From Lepisosteus oculatus (Eukaryota > Chordata > Actinopteri > Semionotiformes > Lepisosteidae), in the NCBI RefSeq assembly GCF_040954835.1, contig NC_090718.1:11547532-11611531 (forward strand): a stretch of 64,000 bases of DNA, given 5' to 3'. The notes below the pieces were generated by a model. That model was not told the origin of the DNA. It was given only the letters and a program-made list of their open reading frames with translations, and did not search any database. Of this stretch, positions 24,846 through 37,400 are shown one piece after another (positions within the stretch are counted from its first letter, which is position 1; each line of letters starts with the position of its first letter). A program made the translations under genes and the position numbers.

Positions 24846-26548
24846 CTCAGAATTAAGAATTAATCTATTTTCTACCAAACAAGACTGTGCTTCTGGAGGG
24901 GTGGATCTTTAGGTGAGATGGTAACTAGAGGTTCTGACTACTTGCTCATTAAAGATCCAATGGAATTATTGGGCGTTGTGGTGGTTAAGGACCTGCCACC
25001 TGCCGTTACACCCAAACACCATGAGGTCCGAGTGTGACAGTCTAGCTGCTGTCAAACGCCTCTTCTAGTGCTTGATGTCACCCTGGCTGCATGGTGCTAC
25101 ACTGCCCATGCCATGGGTCCTCACTACCTGGCCTTCATGCAGACTCAACCCGAAGAGACAACGTTCCAGCAGGACAGTGTATGTTCTCCTGCTGCTCCTG
25201 GAAAACCAGCTGGTGTGCGGGATGAGAACGAGACAGTCCAAGCAATGAAGGCCCCACTCACCTGACTGAAGTCCCACTGAATGTGTAGCTGTCAGTGACC
25301 AGGGAACAGGCTGTCCAGGTTCCGGGAGAGAGAAATCAGGCCAAATCCCACAAGAGAGCAACCTGGTGCAAGACAGGCACTGCAGATATGCAATAAAATG
25401 TCACTGCACCTGCTACACAGATTACCATTTTCCTGATAAAGACCTGCAGCAAAGTGAGAGTTAAGCGACGTTTCTTTTGATGCTCAGTATACTTAAAATT
25501 CTCAAGCTTTTTTTGTGCAATGTTGTAAATATAATCTAGTTTGTCCTCATAAGCAGCGCCAGAGCAGCCATTTCGGGATTTCTCGAAAACCAAGATTTAC
25601 CACGTCTACAGGTCTAATGAAAAACACCACGCCTCAATCTATACTGGATTCAGATTAGAAAGAAAAAACGTCAAACAAGTACGGCACAAAAAAGAACACT
25701 GACTCTCGAAATCGCTACCTCTGGGTCTTCGCAAAACGCGAAAACGTTCTGTTTTATTATTTGTGTGTGGGACTGGAAAAATCAATACGAACAATGTGGA
25801 ACAAGTTTTAAAAAAGTCATCATTAATTGGTTTCAGCAGTGTCAGGTCACGGATCCTGCGACTGAACCAGATATTCTGCAAAATAATACCAATAAAAGAG
25901 ACATGAATATTCACCAAGGTTCGGCTAAATAAAAAGGTTTCAGCCCCTTTCCTTGCCAAGGCAAACTGAACCACATTACAACGATTTCAGACTTAGAACT
26001 TTAAAATATTTGTAACATAAAGGGCATTCGCCCTTTTATTTCACAACCGTTAGTCAACCTAGTAAAGTATATTTAATGACATTTTTTATTATTTAAATTT
26101 TACTTAATACCACCACCAAACACACGCCGAAAACTCAGTCACACCTGCAAAAATACTGTCAATGACTACAGGCCTCCCCCCACGTTCAAGTAAAGTTTTC
26201 TCTAAAATGCAACAGTTAACTCACGGTTCATTGAGTGCCTTACGCATTGAGTGGCTTTTAGTACACCCCGAAGCACGAACATACATTGTATCGCACTTTT
26301 CGGAGAAAGGTTTAAATGTTTCAAAGCAATATAAGCTTCGTTATATTATTGTATTTTATAAAGTAAATCGCCCCCTTAAACGTTTTAGTTTAGACGTAAA
26401 GTTGTTTGCAGTTTTAAACAAAGCGAGTGCTTCACTCAATGTTTGAATGAGGTCCTTGCGGAGATTAAGAAAAGAGGATTCACTCAGCATCGGTAAGAGA
26501 AACTGAAATATTGAGCTAGGTGCTCATTGTTTGTGGAAGGGGTGTTAG

Positions 26549-26990
26549 AAGGGCCAGTAGGGGGCGCTCAGTCTGCAGTCTGTGGGGGTCCTTATGCCCC
26601 AGTATAGTGACGGGGACACCATACTGTAAAAAGGGACTGTTCTTTGGATCTGACGTAAAACCAAGGTCTTGACTCTCCATGGTCATTAAAAATCCCAGGG
26701 TGTTTCCCGAAATGATTAAGAGTGTTAACCCCGGTGCCTGGCCAAATTTTCCCATGGTCATTACAATCATGGCCTCCTAATAATCCCTATATATGAACTG
26801 GCTTCATCACTCTGTTCTCCTCCCCACTGATAGCTGGTGTGTGTTGAGCGTACTGGTGCACTATGGCTGCCGTCGCATCATCCAGGTGGGGCTGCACATT
26901 GGTGGAGGAGGAGGAGAGTCTCCATTACCTGTAAAGCGCTTTGAGTGGAGTGTCCAGAAAGCGTTATACAGGTGTAAGCAATAATAATAA
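26549..26990 (+). mobile_element. SINE-like retroposon, family R3, near full length
   Basis: The copy begins with CCAGTAGGGGGCGCT. It includes TGCCCCAGTATAGTGACGGG, AATCCCAGGGTGTTTC and GGCTGCCGTCGCATCATCCA, and ends with GTAAAGCGCTTTGAGTGGAG plus a tail TGTAAGCAATAATAATAATA. I recognise these words as an abundant fish repeat, but the family name is not certain. Partial copies of the 3' end occur at 26993-27022, 45291-45392 and 45508-45582. Confidence 0.75.
26554..26568 (+). promoter_or_regulatory. CTCF-like motif inside the R3 repeat
   Basis: CCAGTAGGGGGCGCT matches the CTCF core consensus perfectly and lies at the 5' end of the R3 repeat copy. Occupancy is unknown; only the motif is seen. 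Confidence 0.55.
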
Positions 26991-26992
26991 TA

Positions 26993-27022
26993 ACTTACAC
27001 TTATATAGCGCTTTTCTTTTAT
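26993..27022 (-). repeat. Inverted 3' tail of an R3 repeat
   Basis: CTTACACTTATATAGCGCTT is the reverse complement of the R3 3' end. It directly abuts the tail of the + copy, giving a tail-to-tail pair around a short (ATA)n tract. Confidence 0.6.
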
Positions 27023-27720
27023 TATTATTATATCATATATCTGTATGTATATACCCGTTTGTTGTATTTTAAAAAATAATAAAAACCTTAAAAAAGCATA
27101 CGCGAGAATCTGTCTTGCCATGTGTCTGTGTCTGCAACGTTTCACTAAGAAAGGCTGTATTTTCACTGGGATTTAGAACAAGGCACATATGCATTTTATT
27201 TTTATCTTCGCCTCATTGGCATCGACACGTCTGTCTGTGAGATCAGAACACGCGTGCGCACTCACTCCTAAACAAAAACAAAAAGAAAATATTAAGAGAG
27301 CGTTTTAATGTTAAGTTCTTACTGCTTTAATTTTATCCTCCCCGAACTTTAGGGAACAATGGATAAAGCAGTTAAAACTGGTAATTCGTTTGCAATTTTG
27401 TTTGGCGATATTACTAGTTTTCAACGCTGGACACAGTAGTACTTAAAAATAAGAAAACGTTAAAGATTGTTTTATATCGCATAGTGCGCGTTTCCTTATG
27501 AAGCGTAATTAATAGGATTATTAAATTCAATATATAACACGAAACTCTGTTATTTTGTAAATACAACCTACAAATTCTCAATGCGAGCTATTTTATAGCA
27601 CAATAAAACACGTATTCTCTGGCGCCACAATCTTTCTTTCTCGTTTGCATTTCAAGGGAACGGTCCTTATTTGCTGAAAGTGGCGCACTGAGGTTTGAAA
27701 TTGATTGACGGCAGTTTAGC

Positions 27721-28457
<737 letters not shown>

Positions 28458-28543
28458 ACTGGCCGGAGAGGAAGACGGGCGAGCGGCGTCACGGCACCAC
28501 CTTACTACCGACTGACCGATACCATCCACCCCTTCAACACAAA

Positions 28544-28585
28544 GGCCCTTTTAAGGGCCGCCCAGATGGTCGCAGAAAAGAGCTG
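28544..28585 (+). terminator. Histone 3' stem-loop and histone downstream element
   Basis: GGCCCTTTTAAGGGCC at 28544-28559 forms the canonical 6-bp stem and 4-nt loop (TTTA) bound by SLBP. AAAGAGCTG at 28577-28585, 18 nt downstream, is a purine-rich histone downstream element that pairs with U7 snRNA. Together they direct cleavage without polyadenylation. The stem-loop starts 87 nt after the H2AX stop codon. An ATTAAA near 28760 could serve a polyadenylated longer form, as known for mammalian H2AX. Confidence 0.92.
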
Positions 28586-28851
28586 AATTTCATTCTGATG
28601 GGGGGGGTTTGTTGTGTGTCTCGACTGTATTGGGGTTTAGCTTAAGTCCCGGGGAGCGCTGACTTTAAAAAGGCTGGCGCTGCCGTGGGCGGACATCACT
28701 CGTGCTAAACAGGTTTAAATCTATGTCCCTTACACATTATTAAGTAGGGCGGTCCTTTGTATTAAAAGCTGCTATAAGCTTTTTTTTTTTTACTTAAAGG
28801 TGGTTGTTTCCCTGCACGAAGTTTAGCAGTCGGTGTTGGGGGGGTTAATGT

Positions 28852-28975
28852 CACTTCCGGTGAAGACTTCACCCACGTGTCTGCCTGGGCGCCAGATTTG
28901 AAAATGTGGCGATTAAGAGGCGGCGGGGTTTGTTTAATATCCGCCAATGCGGGTGGGTTGGTTGACGTATATTCC
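28852..28975. promoter_or_regulatory. Promoter-like CpG cluster downstream of H2AX
   Basis: The segment contains CACTTCCGG (ETS type, 28852-28860), CACGTG (E-box, 28874-28879), a CpG-rich GGCGGCGGGG stretch and GCCAAT, close together in otherwise AT-rich spacer. No gene begins here that I can recognise. It may be a promoter of a non-coding transcript or an enhancer. Confidence 0.35.
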
Positions 28976-28985
28976 TTTATTCCAT

Positions 28986-31190
28986 TTTGGAAAGTTATCT
29001 GTTAACATACAATGTTTAAATTGTCGCACGCGGTTTAAGTTAAATCGCTACATCCATAAATCGCAACGCCTAGGGAAACGCAACGGTCGATTAATTTCAT
29101 TCTTATTATAACTTCCAAAACCAGACAATTCTAGCAAGTCTTCAGACTATTTACTCTGTAAAAAGCAGTTGGTATTGTTTAGATCTCAAAATGGTCTAAT
29201 CTTAACTGTAGATGGGTTAAAATTACCAACAGTGAGCATGACGTGTTGCCGCCGCTACCCCCGTCCTGGTTTTGCGGGTGAAGAGTGGAATAGAACAGTT
29301 AAAACAATTTACCAACAGGTGCTTCCTCTCTGTGCTCATTTCAAAATGAGCACATGCTTTCCAAAGGCAGCTGCTTCAGATGTGGGGTTTTTCAAGGCAC
29401 GTCTGCTAACGGTTGCATTTTTTTTTTAAAACGGGCTTATTCTTTGCATTTGAAGTATCAATTCAGAATGCCATCTGAAATACAGTAAAACTTTCTGCCA
29501 ATACAGACATCTTTTTGTGCATCTGCTGTTACTACTCACCATGAGGCCACGTGCACTACTCTAGCAACAAGCCTGTGCCCTCTGAAGTGGTTTTAAGTTG
29601 GGGGAGGTTACTGATCAAAAAGTTCCAGCTCAAGAAGAAGGTAAAAATGAGAAAAATACATCTTTCAAAAAGTTTGGACAAAACATTTTTATTTTGTTTC
29701 CACAGATGAGTCAGTGCCAGATTATATTTAATACCAGTTACATTTCTAACAGTTGATCATTAACACAGGTCTTTAAGGCTGTTTACCTTTAACTATGAAT
29801 TCTGGGTATATGTAAAAGGCACATAGTATCTGGTGATGTTCAGGAAATCCTTCCTTAACTCTGCATATTGAAGAGTAGAGATCTATATTTTTAAAAATAA
29901 GTTTTTATACACATATATTAACAACCACCCATGTATAAAAAAAACATACAAGTACAATGCAAGACATTTAACGAACTGAAAGCAGCTTGTAACAGCATTT
30001 CAAGAGCATTGTGGCTGAAAGTATAGAGACATAATACATGCTGTATTGTAACACAAATACTGTCTATTCCAGTAAATCCTGTTACATTTGTGATCATGAA
30101 TTAAGTAAAAAAGCTTTTTACAGGCAAAGTATAATTGCCTATTTTTCTGTCTCGGATGTATTCACCTACTGCTCAAGGCTCAGTAGAATTACAAGCCCAG
30201 AGCTCTTTAAATACAGCATGCTGAGATGTTAACGCTAAAGTATCACTTGCATTGTCTTGTGCTTAAGAAAAAAAATCCAGTGTTGTAAACTTACAGAAAG
30301 TTTGAATCCCCCCACATTAGTCAGCTAATCTTGAAATCTTTATCTGACAAATTTGACAATCCTGTCTGTTCTGCAACATTAACTAGTGTACCTCAAACAT
30401 TCCAAGTCATCATTGCTAGCAAACACTGCTAGTGTACATAATCTGTCTGTCATGCTCCAATCGAGAGAATGGAAAACAGAACTATACGTCTTTGGGAAAC
30501 ATGTCGTATATATATAGGTTTGCATACATTCTGTATATATCAACAACTTTATAACACTATAACACATCCAATTTCTTTTTGGATAGAGGGAAGTGATGGT
30601 ATAAATGAAGAGACAGTTTGGTCAAAGTACATATGTGCAATTCACAAAGGCAAAACTTTAAAAAGAAAATGGGGGTTTGAGGTTCCCCTGCTTACGAAAT
30701 CTTATTGAACATCAATTCCCACCGCATGCCGTTTTCACAGCACCTGATGCATCTTTTAAAATCCTAGGGAACAAAGGGAGGTTTGAAGGTATGATGATGA
30801 GACTAGAGTATCTGTCAAAGCTGAGATTGAGTCACACTTGTTGGAGCAGCAGTGAGACTCAACTCAGTTAATGCTCACAGTGCAAAAGTGTTGCAATTTA
30901 AAAACCAACATCTGAATGTTGATTCTGTAGGGGATATGTCAGGGCTGGAGAACCACCATACTCCCAACGACTTCTATCGCTGCCAGAACATGGCAAGTCA
31001 CAGGAGGCAAAGCCAATTTGAGTAACGTCTGCCCAATCGGCCCGTTGTGCCCCTGGTTCTTGGGCAACCCTGGCAAATGTCGGCTAGTGACACGGTCCCG
31101 GGCTCGAACCCGCAACATCTGGGCCTAACGGCATGACTGGTGCTCCAAGAAAGGGTCTGTACAGCTAAAGCCACTACAGAGCCCCTTGGG
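28986..31190. other. Spacer between H2AX and the HMBS 3' end
   Basis: The spacer is AT-rich with no recognised coding sequence on either strand. The only structured part is the tRNA-like element at 31000-31190. The spacer is about 3 kb from stop codon to stop codon, larger than the few hundred bases between the human pair. Confidence 0.55.
31000..31190 (-). mobile_element. Possible tRNA-derived SINE fragment
   Basis: Read on -, GGTTCGAGCCC (complement at 31100-31110) is a good Pol III B box, with an A-box-like TAGTGGCTTTAGC about 70 nt upstream. No cloverleaf can be drawn, so it is not a functional tRNA gene. It lies just past the HMBS poly(A) signal. Confidence 0.4.
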
Positions 31191-31212
31191 TAATAAAAAC
31201 CAAACACCTGAG

Positions 31213-31218
31213 TTTATT
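31213..31218 (-). terminator. Poly(A) signal of HMBS
   Basis: AATAAA on - lies 222 nt after the HMBS stop codon. A GT-rich stretch (AGGTGTTTGGTTTTT on -) follows immediately and fits a downstream element. The resulting 3' UTR would be about 240 nt. Confidence 0.8.
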
Positions 31219-31439
31219 CAGTTTTCTAGGACGTCAACAAACCACAGCGGCTTGTTTCAGGTGTTCACAGGGAGAAGCTGACGTGCTGCAAGTCGAGACA
31301 GGGAGGGTGTCACTGGGAGTACGGGAGGGGATTGGTCAGAGTCACCTCTAGCATGAACGATCTATTCTGATGAGCCTCCTGGTGGGGTGGAAACTTTCTG
31401 CTTGGCCCCCCGGGGGTGGAGTGATGCGGAGAGCAAGGG

Positions 31440-34400
31440 TTACTTGGCGTCATTGAGCTGCCTGGCCACGGTCAAGATCTCCTTGGCACCTTTGCTCAGC
31501 AGGAGCTTGGCCAAGTCCACCCCCAGCTTCTCTGCCGCTTCCTGTGCCAGGTGGGGCACGTTCCCCGCCGTGATGCCCACCCGCTGGGCGCCGTCGTCCA
31601 CCCCGTCCTCCTCCTGCGCCAGGACCAGAGAGAAAGGCACCGTCAGGCCCGTTGCACTGCAGCGAACTGGACTGACCGACCTGAGCCCGACAGGCACGCC
31701 TCACAGTGAAGGGCTGGGAATGCGTCTGTGCCTCAGCAAAGCAACACTCAACTGCTTTATAAAATCATAGATGCAGGAGCGGGAGGAACTACAAGGTTGG
31801 GTTTTTTTGGAGAAGTTTGTCCTGGTTTCTTCGCACACATTAGTGTATTCTATAGTTTTCTATAGCATAGTATTCCATCATACTATGATCTCTTCGCAGT
31901 TCTTCCTGTACCCACAATGACTGTACTCCTACATCACTACATACACGACAACTGAATGTAAGCTTAAATTGTACTTAAAACTGTACTAGTTGTACTATTT
32001 AATAATTTAATAATTATTTTCGCACTGTTTCGCACTGTTCGCCGTATTAAGTTAGCACTGATTTTGAGAAACACTTTTCACTATACTACGCACCCGTGTA
32101 AGTATAATGACAAATAAAGTTGATTTGAACATCATGAATTCAAATCAGGTCTCTGAGTTTGAAAGAAAATAAGCAGGTACTCTTTGACTAAGGAAACCCA
32201 CATCTATAAAAAGCTCTAGTTTTCAGTTAGTAATTTTCTAGTTCCTTTCTATGTTTCTCAAGAAAAGGAAATTTGCCAAGATGCCCCACAGACAAAATCA
32301 GTAACAACAAGCTACTTTTCACTCACTTGCACTGATTTCACTTATTGGCTCCAGTGTTCATCTCAGCCAAGCAAGTGACATTTCACTTATTCATTTCAGT
32401 TTAAGGGCAATATTAAAATCCCATCTTTTGGCCTAGTGTCCCATGGGACAGAATTCCTACAGCGTGACCAGTCTTTGGACTTCAGTCCCACCGACGGCCC
32501 TAAGCCTGCTGCTGGCGGCCCAGTCCCGCTGCAGAACCAGGACTGGGCCGCCACTGTTCCGAGACGCAGCGAGAGACCAGCATGCCGAGCTCTGAGAGGA
32601 GCACGAGCGGGCCTCACCTGCTTGTCCGAGGCGACGCTGGCCTGCATGGTCTCCTTCAGGCTGTCCGAGCCGTCCAGACTGTACACAGCACCCGTCAGGT
32701 AGAGCTGAAACAGAACGTCCGACAAAACCAGAGCTGAGACAGCGGCCGGGACACGGAGTTCTGCTCCCCCCAACAAGCCACACTGTCTCACTCCCGCGCC
32801 CCAGCAATCAATTCAAACGTTGGAAAAAAAAGACGCCCCCTTTCTTCAAGTTCCATCCAAACTAAACAGGATTTTTTTTGTGTTTGTGTGAGCCACACTT
32901 CAAAGTGTGGAACGTGCCGGAATGATCTGCAGTTTGAATGAGTCGGGCTACAATTCTGTGCCGGAGCACGGCAAGGGTCAGATTTGGGCCCCTGGTTTTA
33001 CTTCCGGAAGCACATGTTCCCTCCTGCCCGGTCAGTTTTCATTACCTGGGAGTCCTTGATCTCGGTGTGCACTGCCACTGGCACGCTACAGCCGCCCTCC
33101 TGGGAGACGGAGAAGGACACGGTGAGGGCGTCGAAAGAAAGCGTGTGAGCACCATATCGCTACACAGTAATAGACTCCAAATATTAAACATATAAGACTT
33201 TCTACATAAGTATTTAAAAAGAAAATAATGTGTAATCGGAAGCATAGTGACGCAGTGGTTAGCACTGCGGCCTTGACGCGCTGGGACCCCAGATTCAGTT
33301 TTTGGGGTGCTGTCTGCGTGGAGTTTGTATGTTCTCCCTGTGGTCACGTGGATTCCCCCCCCCCACAGTCCAAAAACGTGCTGGAAGGTTAATGAGTTTC
33401 TGGGAAAGTGGTCTCTGGTGGGACTGTATGTGCGTGTCTGTGTTTGTCCTGCGATGGACTGGTGTCCCATCCAGGGTGTACCCTGCCTTGCTCCCGTTGC
33501 TTGCTGGGATAGGCTCCAGCTCCCCCACGACCTGTAAAGCTGTTACAAAATGAATGAATTAATGGATAAATACTGTATAGATTGTGTTTTTATGCCTACT
33601 GTCAGCATAAATGTGCTGCTGCCTCACAACTCTTGGTTCTCTCTCTGATCCTGGGGGTTTCCTTGCAACGGCATGCTGGCTATTAAGTGTCCCCATGTGC
33701 GCCGATATGGTCTGGTGTCCCACAATAGGAAGGATTTCTGCCCAAAATCCAGGCCAGAGCAGGAGGTGAAAAGTGAAAAGGGCCCCGTTTCGGGATATAC
33801 AGCCCTCCCTGCTGCGTGTGCCGTCCGGGTGTCGCGTGGAGAACTTTACCAGGTACTTGAGGAAGGCTCTCTCGGCGATACAGCGCAGCACGGTGTCGGG
33901 GTCGTGCAGCACGGACACCATGTCCAGGATGTCTTTGTCACAGGCACGCACCTCCACTGCCAGAGCACCCTGAAAACAGGACACGGGGGTGGATGTTCTG
34001 AGCGGGCAAACACAACAACATTGTCCCCCCCCAGATATTTCCATGGTAACCGGGGCACTCAAAACAGCAGCTGAAATACTGGAACAAAGCACTGCCTGCG
34101 GACTGATGAACAGCAAAATCGTTTGACTATGGGAAGGATTAACCACACAAATTACAGGTTTGTTTTTTTTAACAAATTTTACTAAGCACAGAAAAATAAG
34201 GGGAATAACAGCTGAAACACATTAAAAGGAGCAACAATGACTGCCGGTTTGTGTTGAGTTACATTTGCCAATCATCCGGGCAAAAACTGCATGAATTGCA
34301 GGACTAACACAGAAGGATACGACTCATTCTTTAATTGGGGGAAAAAAAATAGATTCTCTTTTTACTTTTTAAATACCAAAAGCTTGAAATGGCTAACTAA

Positions 34401-37400
34401 CAAACTGGCATTTTACATTTTGGTGCCTGCCTTCATTTCATGAGAACAGAAACAAATGTACCAACCTGGCCAACGGCGTACATACAGTCTTCAGGACCCA
34501 GGACCTGCAGACGGGACAGAAACAGAGAGCCATTCGCTATTGTAGAAATCTGACTCCGGCCTGGGGTCATTACCCACGACCCGGCTGGGGTGATGTTTGA
34601 ACAGACACCTGCTGCTGTACATGTTCATCTCAGAAACAGCTGATAACATCACCAGCAATAACCCCTGGGCCAGAAGGGAAAGGGTCATTTATAAACCTCC
34701 ATTCATGGTTATAACATGGGTTGACCATGGCTGGATCCTTGACTATAAAACTCTCCATAATACTGTTGTAATTCGGGGCACAATGGGAAATACACCCAGT
34801 GTGTTTCTCCTTCAGTGATCTCCGGAAGTGGCCATTTTCATCACAAAACGTGACCCCATGCATCTCTACACGATGTATTTTCCCCCGTCCCCACTCCGAG
34901 TTTAGCATGCTTTCTTATAAAGGGAACAATCCCCCTAATGAAACAAAGTAATTGTTTAAGTAATTCCCTTCACATTTCCTTTGCTTTCAAGAAAGAGAAA
35001 CAAGTGCTGTAGAGTAACACAGGTGAACGTGGTTCCATTCACCCCCATCACGCCCCTTTAGGATACCTTACACGCACTCTCCTCCGAGAGTGGTGATCAC
35101 ACTGGCCCCCTCATCGGGGTAGGAAGGTACATAAGTGCATATTCTGTTACTTCTGGGCCCTTTGCCTTCAGAGGCTCAGGTTCCCCAAGTTGTCCTCAGT
35201 GCTAGGAACCTCCTGCTCCCAGACACCAACACGGTGCCTCCTGCTCCTACTCCATCAGGCCACCCTCTCCCACACAGCCAGCGCCCCGGACTCCCAGGTC
35301 CGCCTCCAACCCCCGACGTCCTCTCCCGACGCCGCCAGGTTGGGTCGCACAAACCCACACTCCCTACATCACTGCACGCCTCGCCGAGACCCAGCACCCA
35401 GTCCGTCTTCAACACACCCTGGCGACCTCTCTGGCGCCTCACTCTCACGCCCTTAGGTGTTGAGCTCCCAGCTGCCAGCGCACCCCACGTTGTGCCCCTG
35501 TGTTAGAGCTACACCTGCAAGGCTTTAAAACAGCAGAACGGCTGGGACCAGTACGGCAGACCAGCGTGAGAGCGGCTCCAGTTAGTGAACACGAACGGTA
35601 CTGGTTCTGCGAGGAGCCTCTCACCTGGCCCACGCGGTTCTCCCAGCCCATCCTGCGGAGCCCGGCGGCCGCCAGGATGATCGCCGCAAAGTCCTCCTTC
35701 TCGTCCAGCTTCTTCAGGCGGGTGTTCAGGTTCCCCCGCTGGCGGGGCAGGGGTCAAGGAAGCACACAACCCCCCCCAAGCGGAGCTCGGAAGCCCACAA
35801 ATGGAAAGAGAGGGAGCACCAGATCTTTCTGGCAAGAGGCAAAAGGCCTCTGTGGCCGGGTTTAAAAAAAGAGAAAACGATAACCTTAACATGGTCTGAG
35901 GAAGAACTTTGAGATGGCCACGGTATAGATTCAAATGTAAGTAAGCAAGGCTTGCAGAGCGTGGGATTGTTTTGTATGTTGTGGTAGACGAGCTGTGTGT
36001 TTCACAGGACACAGGAAGCCTCGGTCTTTGGGTCAGGAGCCTTGGGGGGGGGGGTGTTCTGGGAAGGATACGATATCTTTGAACTCCAGGTGAGGAAACC
36101 TCTTCTTCAGCTGGGCAGCTCGCCGCAATGAGCTGGTGCCAACGACGCTGTGCAGAAAGAGAGTGCATACTGTATGGACAGTCTTTTTAACCTGGCTGCT
36201 CCGCGAGAACATCTGATGTCTAATGCAGTGATGCGGGGTGCCTTTAACCTTAACCTGCAGTGCCCTCTGGGGGTGAGTTTTTAGGAGGTCAAATCTTTGA
36301 AAGCACAAATTAAGCAGACACATAAGTGCAACTGTTTCGTCGAATCAAGCTTTGGTATTTTAAGGTACGCTTGAAAAGGAGTGTGTAATTTTTCATGTAT
36401 TCTTAATTTGACCGCAAAACTAAAATAAAAGTATAATTCCATTTCTTTCATTCTATAGTTATGATATATCTTAGGTTTAAGGAACTGACCTACTGCAATG
36501 AGTTTTGATAAGGGGTGCAGAGAAACAGAGGGGTGCAGGCTGCAGTAAAGGTTAAGACCACTGGCGTAACACGAAACATATCCTGCCACCTCCCCCTAAG
36601 AACATAAAGTTCACAAACGAAGAGGATGCTGTTTGTCCCGCCTAGCACATTTTGTAGAAAGTATTTAATAGTTTCAAGGGTCTCCAGTTGTTTTGTGAAA
36701 GAAGCCAGGTCATTGACTTCAGGAACATGGTTAGGCAGCTTGTTCCCACAACCCTTTCGCAAAGAAGGCTTTCGATTTTTAAATGCACTTCAACCAAGTT
36801 TTCACTTCTGCCCTCTAGTTCCTGTTTCACTGTTGAATCTGAAAAGGTCCCTGCCTTCATTCATGTGCTTTGCTGGTATTTCATTCCTGCTCTGTGAATG
36901 AGAGGGTCTGAAGTTCGCCCTGATCTCCAGCCCGTTACTTACCTCTTCTCTGGAAGAGTGCCCAGGGTTTTCCCAGCATTCTTCGGGTGAAGAACCACTG
37001 CATCATGGGGATTTTCACGCCTGAAAGCAGTTATCCATCAGGGTGAGGGTTCAATGGGACAGGGCGTGCCAGAAATAAAAATCACAAAATGGTCTACAGT
37101 GAAAGGAAGTAAAACTGTTACTTAACTTCTTTTACTTGAAAAGCCTCACATTTGGAAGTTAACCTCTCTGTTTTACGGAATGAGGCTCCTTATTTTCAGG
37201 GTAATAGAGCCTCAGATAAGGTATATTTGCTAGTACCTCTTCACTGTTCCTGTGAGATGAGTGTGATTTACCAAAAATATTCACATTTGTGTCTCATTTC
37301 ATAAACTGGTCCAAAAAGAATTCTCACTTCAAATCACATTCAATTACTTTTTAAAAAAACAACTGACCGGGCAGTTTTTGATTTACAGCCCAGTTCAAGA

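Larger units (their letters stand above)
24850..27720. other. Spacer between C2CD2L and H2AX
   Basis: No gene is recognised. Open frames here (for example 111 codons on - at 25639-25974 and 94 codons on + at 26162-26446) have no family resemblance. Identified contents are a SINE-like repeat at 26549-26990 with a CTCF-like motif, and an inverted repeat tail at 26993-27022. DPAGT1, expected here from human gene order, is absent. Confidence 0.6.

Noticed and set aside
19959-27720. DPAGT1, expected from human gene order
   Set aside because: No exon resembling the polytopic GlcNAc-1-phosphotransferase was found on either strand.
31080-31140. A tRNA gene suggested by a good B box
   Set aside because: No cloverleaf can be formed and the A box is poorly placed. 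It is better explained as a SINE fragment.
33559-34146. A 195-codon frame on - in HMBS
   Set aside because: It only includes real exon 11 (33850-33969) with read-through into both introns.
35509-36168. A 219-codon frame on - in HMBS
   Set aside because: It is in a different frame from exon 9 and crosses splice sites of exons 8 and 9.
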